From DATBLQ01 sp036555325 (GTDB taxonomy: Bacteria > Pseudomonadota > Alphaproteobacteria > Rhizobiales > Aestuariivirgaceae), in NCBI GenBank assembly GCA_036555325.1, contig DATBLQ010000057.1, forward strand, positions 1 to 64,000: a DNA stretch of 64,000 nt, in the 5' to 3' direction. Under the pieces are notes generated by a model. The model ran no database searches and was not told the origin of the DNA. It saw only the letters and a list, made by a program, of their open reading frames with translations. The position numbers and the translations under genes are program-made. Below are positions 41,062-48,686 of the stretch, one piece after another; position 1 is the first letter of the stretch, and every line of letters begins with the position of its first letter.

Positions 41062-42579
41062 ATGAGTTCATCACTTACCGGGATTCTTAGGGAAGGAAAT
41101 AGGATAGATGCGCAACGTCCTTGGCAGCGCGTAATTGTTAAGCCGAAAACTTGGAACCAAGCTGCAGCTCAATTGGTCGAAGGCACAACAATATTACTTG
41201 GGCTCTGGGCAGACACCGATGCTGTACACATGGCACTTCTCAATGAGGAACCGGTTGACATTGCAGTAATCACAATTGAATGCGTGGACGGGCGCTTTCC
41301 CTCGGTGGGTCGACATCATCCGGCTGCCATCCGCTTCGAGCGAGCGATCCGAGATATTTACGGCCTGGAGGCCGAAGGCTCGCTGGATCAGCGACCTTGG
41401 CTGGACCATGGACATTGGAGAGTAAAACAACCTCTGGGAAAACGAGTGGAAGTGCTATCACCCGCGCCACCATATCACTTCTTACAAGCCGAGGGCGAAA
41501 GCCTTCATCAAATTCCAGTCGGCCCCGTGCACGCGGGCATAATCGAACCCGGGCACTTTCGATTCACAGCGAATGGCGAGACCGTGGTGCGGCTCGAGCA
41601 ACGCCTGGGTTTTGTCCATAAGGGCATCGAATCTCTGATGGTTGGAGCCGATCTTGCCCGTGCAGCACAACTTGCAAGTCGGACTTCTGGGGATAGTACC
41701 GTAGCCTATGCGATTGCCTTTGCCCATGCAGTCGAGGCGGCTTTTGATCTGAAAGTTCCGGCCCGGGCTACTTGGCTTCGGGCGCTCATGGCGGAACTTG
41801 AGCGCCTAGCGAATCATTTCGGGGATTTCGGAGCAATTTGCAATGATGCCTCATTTTCCCTATTGCACGTCCAATGTGGAATGTTGCGCGAACGGATACT
41901 GCGCGTGGCAAGTTCCAATTTTGGTCATCGGTTAATGATGGATCGGATCATTCCTGGCGGTGTTTCTACTGATCTCAGCCGCGATGGACTAATGCAGGTA
42001 AAAAGCTTGCTCGCTGAGCTTACAAGCCGGCTTCCAAGACTCGTTGAACTCTATGACAATACCGCCTCTCTGCAAGATCGGATGGTAACGACTGGTATTC
42101 TTCAGCCTGAATTGGCACGTAAGTTTGGGGCGGGCGGCTACATCGGTCGCGCCTCTGGGCGATCTTTTGATGCCCGTCGAGCGATTCGTTATGCGCCTTA
42201 TGATGAACTCAGATTCGACATTCCTGTGCTCAATGAGGGCGACGTTAATGCCCGTGTATGGATCCGCATCCGCGAGATTGAACAGAGCCTGGCAATTATA
42301 GACCAGATTATCACTATGTTGCCTCATGGCCCCATTGCAGTTTCCGTGGGCGCCCCAAAAGGGGCAAGCGAAGGCATAGCAATGGTGGAAGGGTTCCGTG
42401 GCGACATATTGGTTTGGGTTCGTTTTGATAATTCAGGTCGCCTTACTCGATGCCACCTGCGCGATCCCTCTTGGTTTCAGTGGCCCCTCCTAGAGGCTGT
42501 TGTCGAGGGCAACATCGTTGCAGATTTTCCACTCTGCAATAAGTCATTCAATTGTTCGTACTCCGGCCATGACCTATGA
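41062..42579 (+). CDS. hyfG: HyfG-like large subunit lacking Ni-Fe ligands
   Basis: A 505-residue fusion of a NuoC-like part (residues 1-160) and a NuoD/HycE-like large subunit. In group 4 hydrogenases the metal is held by two C-x-x-C pairs. Here the N-terminal pair is replaced in ASRTSGDSTVAYAIAFAHAV, and the C-terminal DPC-x-x-C is replaced by RDPSWFQWP. The protein therefore cannot bind a Ni-Fe centre and is an Ehr-type subunit, often mis-annotated as a hydrogenase or HypE protein. It probably couples electron transfer, perhaps to a quinone, with ion pumping. The start ATG 41062 lies 13 bp after hyfF; the longer frame from 40891 overlaps it without homology. Confidence 0.9.
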   Translation: MSSSLTGILREGNRIDAQRPWQRVIVKPKTWNQAAAQLVEGTTILLGLWADTDAVHMALLNEEPVDIAVITIECVDGRFPSVGRHHPAAIRFERAIRDIYGLEAEGSLDQRPWLDHGHWRVKQPLGKRVEVLSPAPPYHFLQAEGESLHQIPVGPVHAGIIEPGHFRFTANGETVVRLEQRLGFVHKGIESLMVGADLARAAQLASRTSGDSTVAYAIAFAHAVEAAFDLKVPARATWLRALMAELERLANHFGDFGAICNDASFSLLHVQCGMLRERILRVASSNFGHRLMMDRIIPGGVSTDLSRDGLMQVKSLLAELTSRLPRLVELYDNTASLQDRMVTTGILQPELARKFGAGGYIGRASGRSFDARRAIRYAPYDELRFDIPVLNEGDVNARVWIRIREIEQSLAIIDQIITMLPHGPIAVSVGAPKGASEGIAMVEGFRGDILVWVRFDNSGRLTRCHLRDPSWFQWPLLEAVVEGNIVADFPLCNKSFNCSYSGHDL

Positions 42580-42591
42580 AGGCAAAATACC

Positions 42592-43104
42592 GTGCGAAAA
42601 ATACTTCTAGAGAGCCTAATGCGGGCGCCGGTCACCGAGCCAGCGCCATCACCCGACCAGGCAGCGAGCATGGAACTTGCTCGCGCAGTCGGCCGCAGCG
42701 CCAGGCGACGCTTGGGGCGCAGCCTATCCATAAGGGAAGTGGATGCGGGATCGTGTAACGGTTGTGAGTTGGAGATTCATGGGCTCAATAATGCCTACTA
42801 CGATATCGAGCGGTTTGGGCTGCGCTTCGTAGCATCGCCCAGACATGCGGACGTGTTATTGGTGACAGGACCAGTCACCAAGAACATGCGTCAGGCCTTA
42901 GAACGAACGTATAGCGCGACACCTAGCCCGAAATGGGTTGTTGCTGTCGGTGACTGTGCACTCAACGGGGGTTGCTTTGCTACGAGCTACGCCGTGATCG
43001 GTGGAGTTGGAGAGGTGCTCCCCGTAGATCTCTACGTTCCGGGCTGCCCGCCAGAGCCCAGTGTTATCTTGAGAGGTCTCCTAGCATTACTGGAGAAGTC
43101 CTAA
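42592..43104 (+). CDS. hyfI: HyfI-like (NuoB-type) iron-sulfur subunit
   Basis: A 170-residue small subunit. All four ligands of the proximal [4Fe-4S] cluster are present: CNGCE, GDCALNGGCF and PGCPPEP. An N-terminal extension of about 45 residues precedes the fold. The start is GTG 42592 with AAGG nine bases upstream. With an intact cluster here and no Ni-Fe site in HyfG, the complex can take electrons but should not evolve hydrogen. No HyfA/HyfH ferredoxin subunit is in the operon, so the electron donor must come from elsewhere. Confidence 0.92.
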   Translation: MRKILLESLMRAPVTEPAPSPDQAASMELARAVGRSARRRLGRSLSIREVDAGSCNGCELEIHGLNNAYYDIERFGLRFVASPRHADVLLVTGPVTKNMRQALERTYSATPSPKWVVAVGDCALNGGCFATSYAVIGGVGEVLPVDLYVPGCPPEPSVILRGLLALLEKS

Positions 43105-43245
43105 GAGGAATTGCGGATAGAAATCGATGGCCGTTTTGTCACTGTAGATCGCTAGCTTTGGATGAGCGCCCTGAAAATTAGTTTCAGAGAGCGCGAGAAA
43201 GAGGAGATTACCCGCACCAAAAACTTTCTGAGCATAGTCTGCACA

Positions 43246-44052
43246 ATGAGTATCGCAAGCTTGCCGATGTATGACCTGCCAGAGCTGAAAGCGATCACGG
43301 ATGCTTGGTGGCATGGTCTGGCACTCGCTTTTCGCGCGGAGGGCATTAAAAATGTGCCTGACACGTTATGGCGCGGTGAGGATTATCAATCGTCGTGGAC
43401 ACAACCTGATCTTTTGCTGAGCCAGACCTGTGGCTACCCTCTTATAAATGTCTTGCAGGACAAGGTCGCATTGGTAGCAACTCCGCTTTACGGCGCTCCA
43501 GAATGTAAGGGCTCTGAGTATTGCAGCATCGTCATAGTCCGAGAAGATGACCCGGCGCAGAACGTTAGCGAACTGCGAGGGTATCGATGCGTTATCAACA
43601 GCAGGACTTCACAATCAGGGTGCAATACTCTCCGAGCCCTTATAGCTCCCTTGGCTCGGGGGAAGCCGTTTTTCCGAGAGGTAAAAGTTAGCGGGGGTCA
43701 TCGACAGAGCGCAACCATGGTGATAAGTGGCGAAGCGGATGTTGCAGCGATTGACTGCATAACCTACGCGCTCTTCAGCCACCATTGCCCCCACGTTCTC
43801 GCAGGAACGAGAAAGCTGGCCCTGACGCCATATGCGCCTGGCCTGCCATATATAACGCGACTGGATCGGAGCAAGGATCTTTCCAAACGACTAAAAGCCG
43901 GCTTGGAGGCTGCCTGCCAGGACCCAACGCTGAGCGCTTGTCGCGAGACTTTGTTAATTCGCCAATTTTCCACGCTATCAATGGACGATTATCAGCGCAT
44001 TGCTGACATGGAAAGAGAAGCTACAAAGTTCGGCTACACTGATTTATCATAG
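43246..44052 (+). CDS. PhnD-like phosphate/phosphonate substrate-binding protein
   Basis: A 268-residue type 2 periplasmic-binding fold of the PhnD family: LLLSQTCGYPLINVLQDKVA LVATP forms the first ligand region, GYRCVINSRTSQSGCNTLRA the second and ISGEADVAAIDCITYALFSH the third. No signal peptide is visible from ATG 43246, and no ABC permease or ATPase is adjacent, so it may be a cytoplasmic or surface sensor-type member instead of a transporter part. It follows the Ehr operon by 141 bp in the same direction. The upstream-extended frame from 43162 is not used. Confidence 0.85.
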   Translation: MSIASLPMYDLPELKAITDAWWHGLALAFRAEGIKNVPDTLWRGEDYQSSWTQPDLLLSQTCGYPLINVLQDKVALVATPLYGAPECKGSEYCSIVIVREDDPAQNVSELRGYRCVINSRTSQSGCNTLRALIAPLARGKPFFREVKVSGGHRQSATMVISGEADVAAIDCITYALFSHHCPHVLAGTRKLALTPYAPGLPYITRLDRSKDLSKRLKAGLEAACQDPTLSACRETLLIRQFSTLSMDDYQRIADMEREATKFGYTDLS

Positions 44053-44446
44053 TATCTCACTATTGGTTACCGATCTGACACGTTCCAACGAAGCTTGGGC
44101 TGTATTTACTGGCCATACGCTCATGGTCGGTGACCTTGAGGGAACTCAAGTTGCAACGAGTGCAGAGGCAGGCGAACGAGCATTGTTTCAAAGTGCACAG
44201 AGATTCAAAACTTTGCCGGATTATCTTGAAATTTTCTCAGGCGCGTATTCAGGATCGGTGTGTGGCAGGAGTCTAAGCGGTAAACCTATTTCCACTATTG
44301 GATTCGAAAAGCGTTACAACAAGGCATTGCTGATCGAGAGCGAAGCGGAATTTGTCGAAATGATGCTCAAGGATGTGCCTCCAGCTTCGCCAAAAGCAGA
44401 TGAAATGCGGGCAAGTAATTCTCGGGAAGTGGCAGCCGCAGAATGA
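44048..44446 (+). pseudogene. C-terminal half of an MBL-fold (persulfide-dioxygenase-like) protein
   Basis: The frame reads SISLLVTD, then AVFTGHTLMVGDLEGTQVAT, YLEIFSGAYSGSVCGRSLSG and KPISTIGFEKRYNKALLI. This is the C-terminal half of rhodanese-associated metallo-beta-lactamase proteins (FTGDTL-x-GDVGR ... PGAYSGSVCGRSLSGK-x-STIGFE). The HxHxDH metal site is missing and no start fits, since the frame begins inside the PhnD-like gene. It still overlaps the MFS gene by ATGA, so it may serve as a leader for that gene. Confidence 0.75.
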
Positions 44447-45699
44447 GTTCTGCCGAGCTCGGCCCCGAGAGGCAATCTCAGAGACTTAGCTTAGGACTGC
44501 GCGCCAACTGGCGGCAGTTCGCTCTCCTTGTTCTGATCAACGCCTTCGTTGGCGGAATGGTGGGACTTGAGCGGACCGTGGTGCCGCTTATCGGTTCAGA
44601 AGAGTTCGGTCTCGAGTCAACCACACTCATCATTTCTTTTATTGTCAGCTTCGGCATCGTGAAAGCTTTTGCCAATCTTGTTTCAGGACAGCTAGCCGAC
44701 TCTTGGGGCCGTAAGCGCGTGCTGGTTCTTGGCTGGATGTTTGGCTTGCCGGTGCCGTTTTTGATAATGGAAGCGCCGGGCTGGGGTTGGGTCATCGCCG
44801 CAAATGCTTTTCTGGGCGTCAACCAGGGGCTCGCCTGGTCTATGACCGTAATTATGAAAGTTGATCTCGTTGGGCCCAAATCACGCGGCTTGGCCGTAGG
44901 GCTCAATGAGTTCGCCGGATATTTGGCGGTCGGCGTGACAGCTTTTCTCACCGGCTATATTGCCGCTCGCTACGGACTGCGTCCCGCTCCCATGTATTTG
45001 GGAGTGGTCTATGCAATTGTAGGAACCGTACTCTCTGTAGGCCTCGTCCGTGACACGCGCGACCACGTGCTGCTGGAGGCCGCCGATAGCCTTCGCACAG
45101 CTCCTACGATTGGCTTCCGGGAAATCTTCGCGCTGACGTCTTTTCGCGATCGCAATTTGTTTGCCTCATCCCAGGCTGGGCTCGTCAATAATCTGAATGA
45201 TGGTATGAGCTGGGGAATTTTCCCGCTGTTTTATGCAGCGCACGGATTAGGCGTGGAGCGGATCGGCTTTCTAAAGGCGCTGTATCCAGCCACCTGGGGG
45301 ATTTTGCAAATCGTAACTGGCCCCTTAAGCGACCGATGGGGAAGGAAAGGACTGATTGTCGGCGGCATGTGGGTGCAAGCCGCCGGGTTGGGCCTAACTG
45401 CCATAACACATGAATTTACATACTGGGTAATTGCGAGCCTGCTATTGGGAATAGGAACAGCAATGGTGTATCCGAGCCTCATTGCGGCTGTTTCGGATGC
45501 CTCTCATCCGACTTGGCGGGCCCGCTCGCTGAGCGTTTACAGATTTTGGCGTGACCTCGGCTACGCCATCGGCGCACTGTCGGCAGGTATCATTGCAGAC
45601 ACTTGGGGACTATCATCGGCGATTGGATCAGTGGCATCTCTAACTTTCGCTTCAGGACTGGTGGTCGCGCTAGTTATGAAAAATAAGAAGTTGCGATAG
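44443..45699 (+). CDS. MFS transporter
   Basis: A 418-residue major-facilitator transporter with twelve predicted helices. Motif A is present as SGQLADSWGRKRVLVLGWMF in loop 2-3 and repeated as GPLSDRWGRKGLIVGGMWVQ in loop 8-9. The family branch is often found next to MBL-fold/rhodanese genes, matching the decayed MBL gene before it, with which it overlaps by 4 bp. The transported compound is unknown; export of a sulfur compound or drug is possible. Confidence 0.92.
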   Translation: MSSAELGPERQSQRLSLGLRANWRQFALLVLINAFVGGMVGLERTVVPLIGSEEFGLESTTLIISFIVSFGIVKAFANLVSGQLADSWGRKRVLVLGWMFGLPVPFLIMEAPGWGWVIAANAFLGVNQGLAWSMTVIMKVDLVGPKSRGLAVGLNEFAGYLAVGVTAFLTGYIAARYGLRPAPMYLGVVYAIVGTVLSVGLVRDTRDHVLLEAADSLRTAPTIGFREIFALTSFRDRNLFASSQAGLVNNLNDGMSWGIFPLFYAAHGLGVERIGFLKALYPATWGILQIVTGPLSDRWGRKGLIVGGMWVQAAGLGLTAITHEFTYWVIASLLLGIGTAMVYPSLIAAVSDASHPTWRARSLSVYRFWRDLGYAIGALSAGIIADTWGLSSAIGSVASLTFASGLVVALVMKNKKLR

Positions 45700-45741
45700 T
45701 AACCAAGTCGAAGCAGGCGGGGCTGGAGCGGATAATGTACA

Positions 45742-45912
45742 ATGAGACTTGTTGGACGGGAGCGGCAAACGGTTCGCGAGCGGTTCCCGGCTATTGTGAA
45801 GCTGTATGACTTGGTTCGATCTCGTCCAACCGTGACCCAACACCTCGAAAGGAACGAGAGAGTGACAGAAGAATGGGTCGATCTAATGAAGAAGAATCCC
45901 GCATTCCGTTGA
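45742..45912 (+). pseudogene. Possible C-terminal remnant of a glutathione S-transferase
   Basis: A 56-codon frame after the MFS gene reads ERFPAIVKLYDLVRSRPTVT and continues with a charged helix. The FP-x-L-x-x-RP-x-V pattern resembles the end of GST C-domains, but the match is short and no other GST part is present. It could also be an unrelated small protein. Confidence 0.3.
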
Positions 45913-46399
45913 AAACTCGGCTGCTAAAGTCTTGGATGAGTGTACGTTCTGAGTTGGGATTTTTGCTATTTTTTCGCGCTGGCCCGTCATCGGATCAGTT
46001 TTGAAAAGCGCAGTGCTGAATCTATAGTTTGTAGCATAGAGAGCGGGGCCTTGATTCCATTGAATTTGGAAAGTGAGGGATGAAACGCAGCCAAGAAGAG
46101 AAGGCCCAGACGAAGCGGTGATTTGCTTCCCCGCACCCTTGCAGTCACAGATGAAGGCCGTGAACGATGGCCTTTTGCGGCGCGAGCTTTTCCTCGCCGA
46201 GCCAATGGCCGGGTTTTGCGTGCTGGCGACGTAGTTCCGATTATCGCCTCGCTATATCGGCAAGCGCGACTTGCTGTATCAAGGAACGATACCGTGCGAG
46301 TTTGAGAAAACCCAAGCATTCGCGATACGCATGTAGTAAACTCGGATTTACGGCTTTATGTGCCCAGGAGTTGTTGCAATCAAAATTTCGAAGTCATAA
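45913..46399. other. Intergenic stretch without recognisable gene
   Basis: About 490 bases. Frames on both strands are open for 60-110 codons but none resembles a known protein or has a convincing start. It may be remains of deleted genes, as elsewhere in this block. Confidence 0.45.
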
Positions 46400-46765
46400 A
46401 TGGCGGATAGATCGCAAAAGAGTCCCCCACTATTTTTTTTGAGTGTACAAGCTTTAGCGCTGGCGTCGATGCTCATCCTTGTCGGTGCAGTGACTGTAAG
46501 AGCGCAACAGTTGGGGGACGCCATGAAGGGCATGGAATATGCATCACAAATGTGCTCGGAATGTCACGCAGTGCGTCGTGAGGAGCCAATGTCGCCCTTG
46601 CCGGACGCCCCTCGGTTCGAGGACATCGCCAATAGCCCAGGAAAAACTTCCATTGCTCTCACAGCGTGGTTTCAGACATCGCATCCAACGATGCCGAACA
46701 TCTCTATGTCGCATGCCGAAATAGGCGACATTGTCGAATATATACTCAGCTTGAGAAAGAAATGA
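46400..46765 (+). CDS. Small periplasmic c-type cytochrome
   Basis: A 121-residue cytochrome c with a signal peptide (hydrophobic core, cleavage after VTVRA) and the haem motif CSECHAV. The distal Met is probably in HPTMPNISM, and DIVEYILSL is the closing helix. Spacing and order match the cytochromes at 19.96 and 52.2 kb, so these are paralogues. It is a single gene with no recognisable FixK-type box before it. It would shuttle electrons in the periplasm. Confidence 0.9.
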   Translation: MADRSQKSPPLFFLSVQALALASMLILVGAVTVRAQQLGDAMKGMEYASQMCSECHAVRREEPMSPLPDAPRFEDIANSPGKTSIALTAWFQTSHPTMPNISMSHAEIGDIVEYILSLRKK

Positions 46766-47035
46766 GTGCTGTACCGCTCAGGTCCAAGGCATTCAAAGTG
46801 TAAGAGGTAGACGCCTAATGAGTAGTTGCGAAACGCGCTGCTTGCGGTAGAAGGGAGTCGATTGCCTTCGCCAGACTCTTGACGATAATCGAAACAGGCG
46901 GTCTCCTAGCAATTTATCCGGCTCGATCTAAGGGCAACTTACAGAACGGCTTCCATGAAGCTTCACGACAATAAGCGAGCGCAGCAATAATGCGCTGCGG
47001 AGTGTGAATTGACTGGTCCGCTTGGAATTTTATCC
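46766..47035. other. Intergenic stretch between convergent genes
   Basis: About 270 bases between the cytochrome gene and the cyclase gene; nothing coding or structured is recognised. Confidence 0.4.
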
Positions 47036-48391
47036 TTATGGGCGAGTAGTCCGCTCCTTCCGTCGAATATCTATCGCCTGTCTGCGGCCTTTGAGACGAA
47101 CCTTGCTGATAGGACCGAACTTTTCGACGACTCCCCCTCGATTAACGGTAACTGCGTCACAAACGATTTCGCCTAGCTTCGCTTCTGTACACAGGCGCGC
47201 AGCAATATTCACGGAATCGCCAATCACAGTGTAATCGCGTCGCACCTGCGGCCCGACTGGTCCCAAAATAGCGGGCCCGGTGAAAACGCCGATCCCTAAG
47301 CCTTGAGGCAAACTGCTCCTTCCAACCGCCGCCTGAATGTCAATTGCTGCCGACACTGCACGAGTCTCCTTTTCCGCTCCTTCGAAGCGCGCAAGCAAAG
47401 CATCACCGATTAACTTGTCCACATCTCCACCGTAGCGGCCGACACACTCGATCTGCAATGTCATTAGGCGATTCAAAAATGTGACGACCTCCTCTGGTGA
47501 GGTGGTCTCAGCATATTCAGTAAAGCTACGCACATCTGAATAAAGTAACGAGACCTCGACACGCTTCAGCGGCATATCGCTGCCAGTTGGTGCTGCTCGC
47601 ACTGCTCCGACCGCGCTCGTGGACATGAAACTTTGCAGCCGGTCCGACAATTCGCGCACGCGTGCAGAACGCAGATCAATGCTAATCTGCGCGCGATGGA
47701 TAAGAACACTGAGGGTAAACACCATCCCCATTAGAAGAAGTCCCGGTACAACGGTCGGGAGGACGAGGGCCCGAGCGAGAATGGCACTGAGATAACCCGC
47801 CGGCTCATATAGTTCAAACACCAGCGTTCCGGCATCGCCGCCGCTTGTATGCGGAACGTAAAATTCATTGTAGCGCGTTCCGTCGGCTTCCTGATGTGCC
47901 AATAGAACCCCCTCGTGTTCCTCAATGGCGGTGGCGAGCGCTGCGTTCTTTTCCATGCCTCCAACTTCATTGGGCTCAGTACTAAAGAGCACCCGCCCAG
48001 TTTGATTATAAATTTTGAACCGGGGAAGGCCTCGCTCGACAGCTGTTTCCAAGAGCATTGCCGAGATGCGTTGGCGTTCTTGGGTAACAGTTGGTAGAGC
48101 CAGCAGGGTGGTCCAATCGGAAGGCGCTTTGCGACTCATTTCGGCAATAATTTCTGTCACACGCCGTGCTGCAAATTCCAAGTGGACCTCTCGTATCGTC
48201 TGCCGGACCGCGAGAGCCGTAAGAACAATGAGAGACAGCACAAACAGAGCAATTATCGGAAGCACCTGCCGACGATAGCGTCGCTCCAGGGGAAAAGGTC
48301 GTTCAGGCCTATCGCCAGGAGGTGAGTCCAGAAGTGCCGAGCTCTTACTTTGTGCTTCTTCTTGGGCGTGTTGTTGAATGAGATCTATCAT
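47036..48391 (-). CDS. Membrane-bound class III adenylate cyclase
   Basis: A 451-residue sensor cyclase. A helix at about residues 45-65 (LPIIALFVLSLIVLTALAVR), a periplasmic domain of about 150 residues and a second helix (VVPGLLLMGMVFTLSVLIH) lead to a HAMP-like linker and a C-terminal cyclase domain. VSLLYSDVRSFTEYAE holds the first metal Asp, GGDVDKLIGDALLARFEG the Lys and second Asp, and RRDYTVIGDSVNIAARL the Asp and Asn-x3-Arg of the active site. K and D in the purine pocket indicate ATP. It would make cAMP in answer to an external signal. ATG 48391 is preferred over TTG 48457. It is divergent from the PRTase-esterase gene. Confidence 0.9.
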   Translation of the reverse strand: MIDLIQQHAQEEAQSKSSALLDSPPGDRPERPFPLERRYRRQVLPIIALFVLSLIVLTALAVRQTIREVHLEFAARRVTEIIAEMSRKAPSDWTTLLALPTVTQERQRISAMLLETAVERGLPRFKIYNQTGRVLFSTEPNEVGGMEKNAALATAIEEHEGVLLAHQEADGTRYNEFYVPHTSGGDAGTLVFELYEPAGYLSAILARALVLPTVVPGLLLMGMVFTLSVLIHRAQISIDLRSARVRELSDRLQSFMSTSAVGAVRAAPTGSDMPLKRVEVSLLYSDVRSFTEYAETTSPEEVVTFLNRLMTLQIECVGRYGGDVDKLIGDALLARFEGAEKETRAVSAAIDIQAAVGRSSLPQGLGIGVFTGPAILGPVGPQVRRDYTVIGDSVNIAARLCTEAKLGEIVCDAVTVNRGGVVEKFGPISKVRLKGRRQAIDIRRKERTTRP

Positions 48392-48583
48392 TGGACCAGA
48401 GATTCGATTGTTGCGCTTGACCTCCGTTCTAAACGGTTCGGCCAGCCACAGCGGCAATCGGCGAGCCGAAGCGGTTTTCTTGCATGGAATAAGCTTCGAG
48501 ATACAGCAACATTGCAGTATAGCTCATAGGTCATGATCCTAAATATACCCATGTAATATTCCGACTTTCGAGCGGATTATGTT

Positions 48584-48597
48584 TTGATCCATGTCAA
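48584..48597 (+). promoter_or_regulatory. FixK/FNR-type box
   Basis: TTGATCCATGTCAA, one mismatch. It includes the ATG at 48591, which therefore cannot be the start of the following gene if the box is used; the centre is 96 bases before ATG 48687. Confidence 0.7.
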
Positions 48598-48686
48598 GAC
48601 AAGGACGGGGCACTGGCGATAGTTTGACTCCGCGTGCCAAGTTTGACTTGGGCGCTGCGAAGAAAGAAAACGAGAGCTTCCAATTT

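Noticed and set aside
41062..43104. Reading hyfG/hyfI as a genuine Ni-Fe hydrogenase
   Set aside because: Both metal-binding C-x-x-C pairs are missing from the large subunit, and no maturation (hyp) genes are present in the window.
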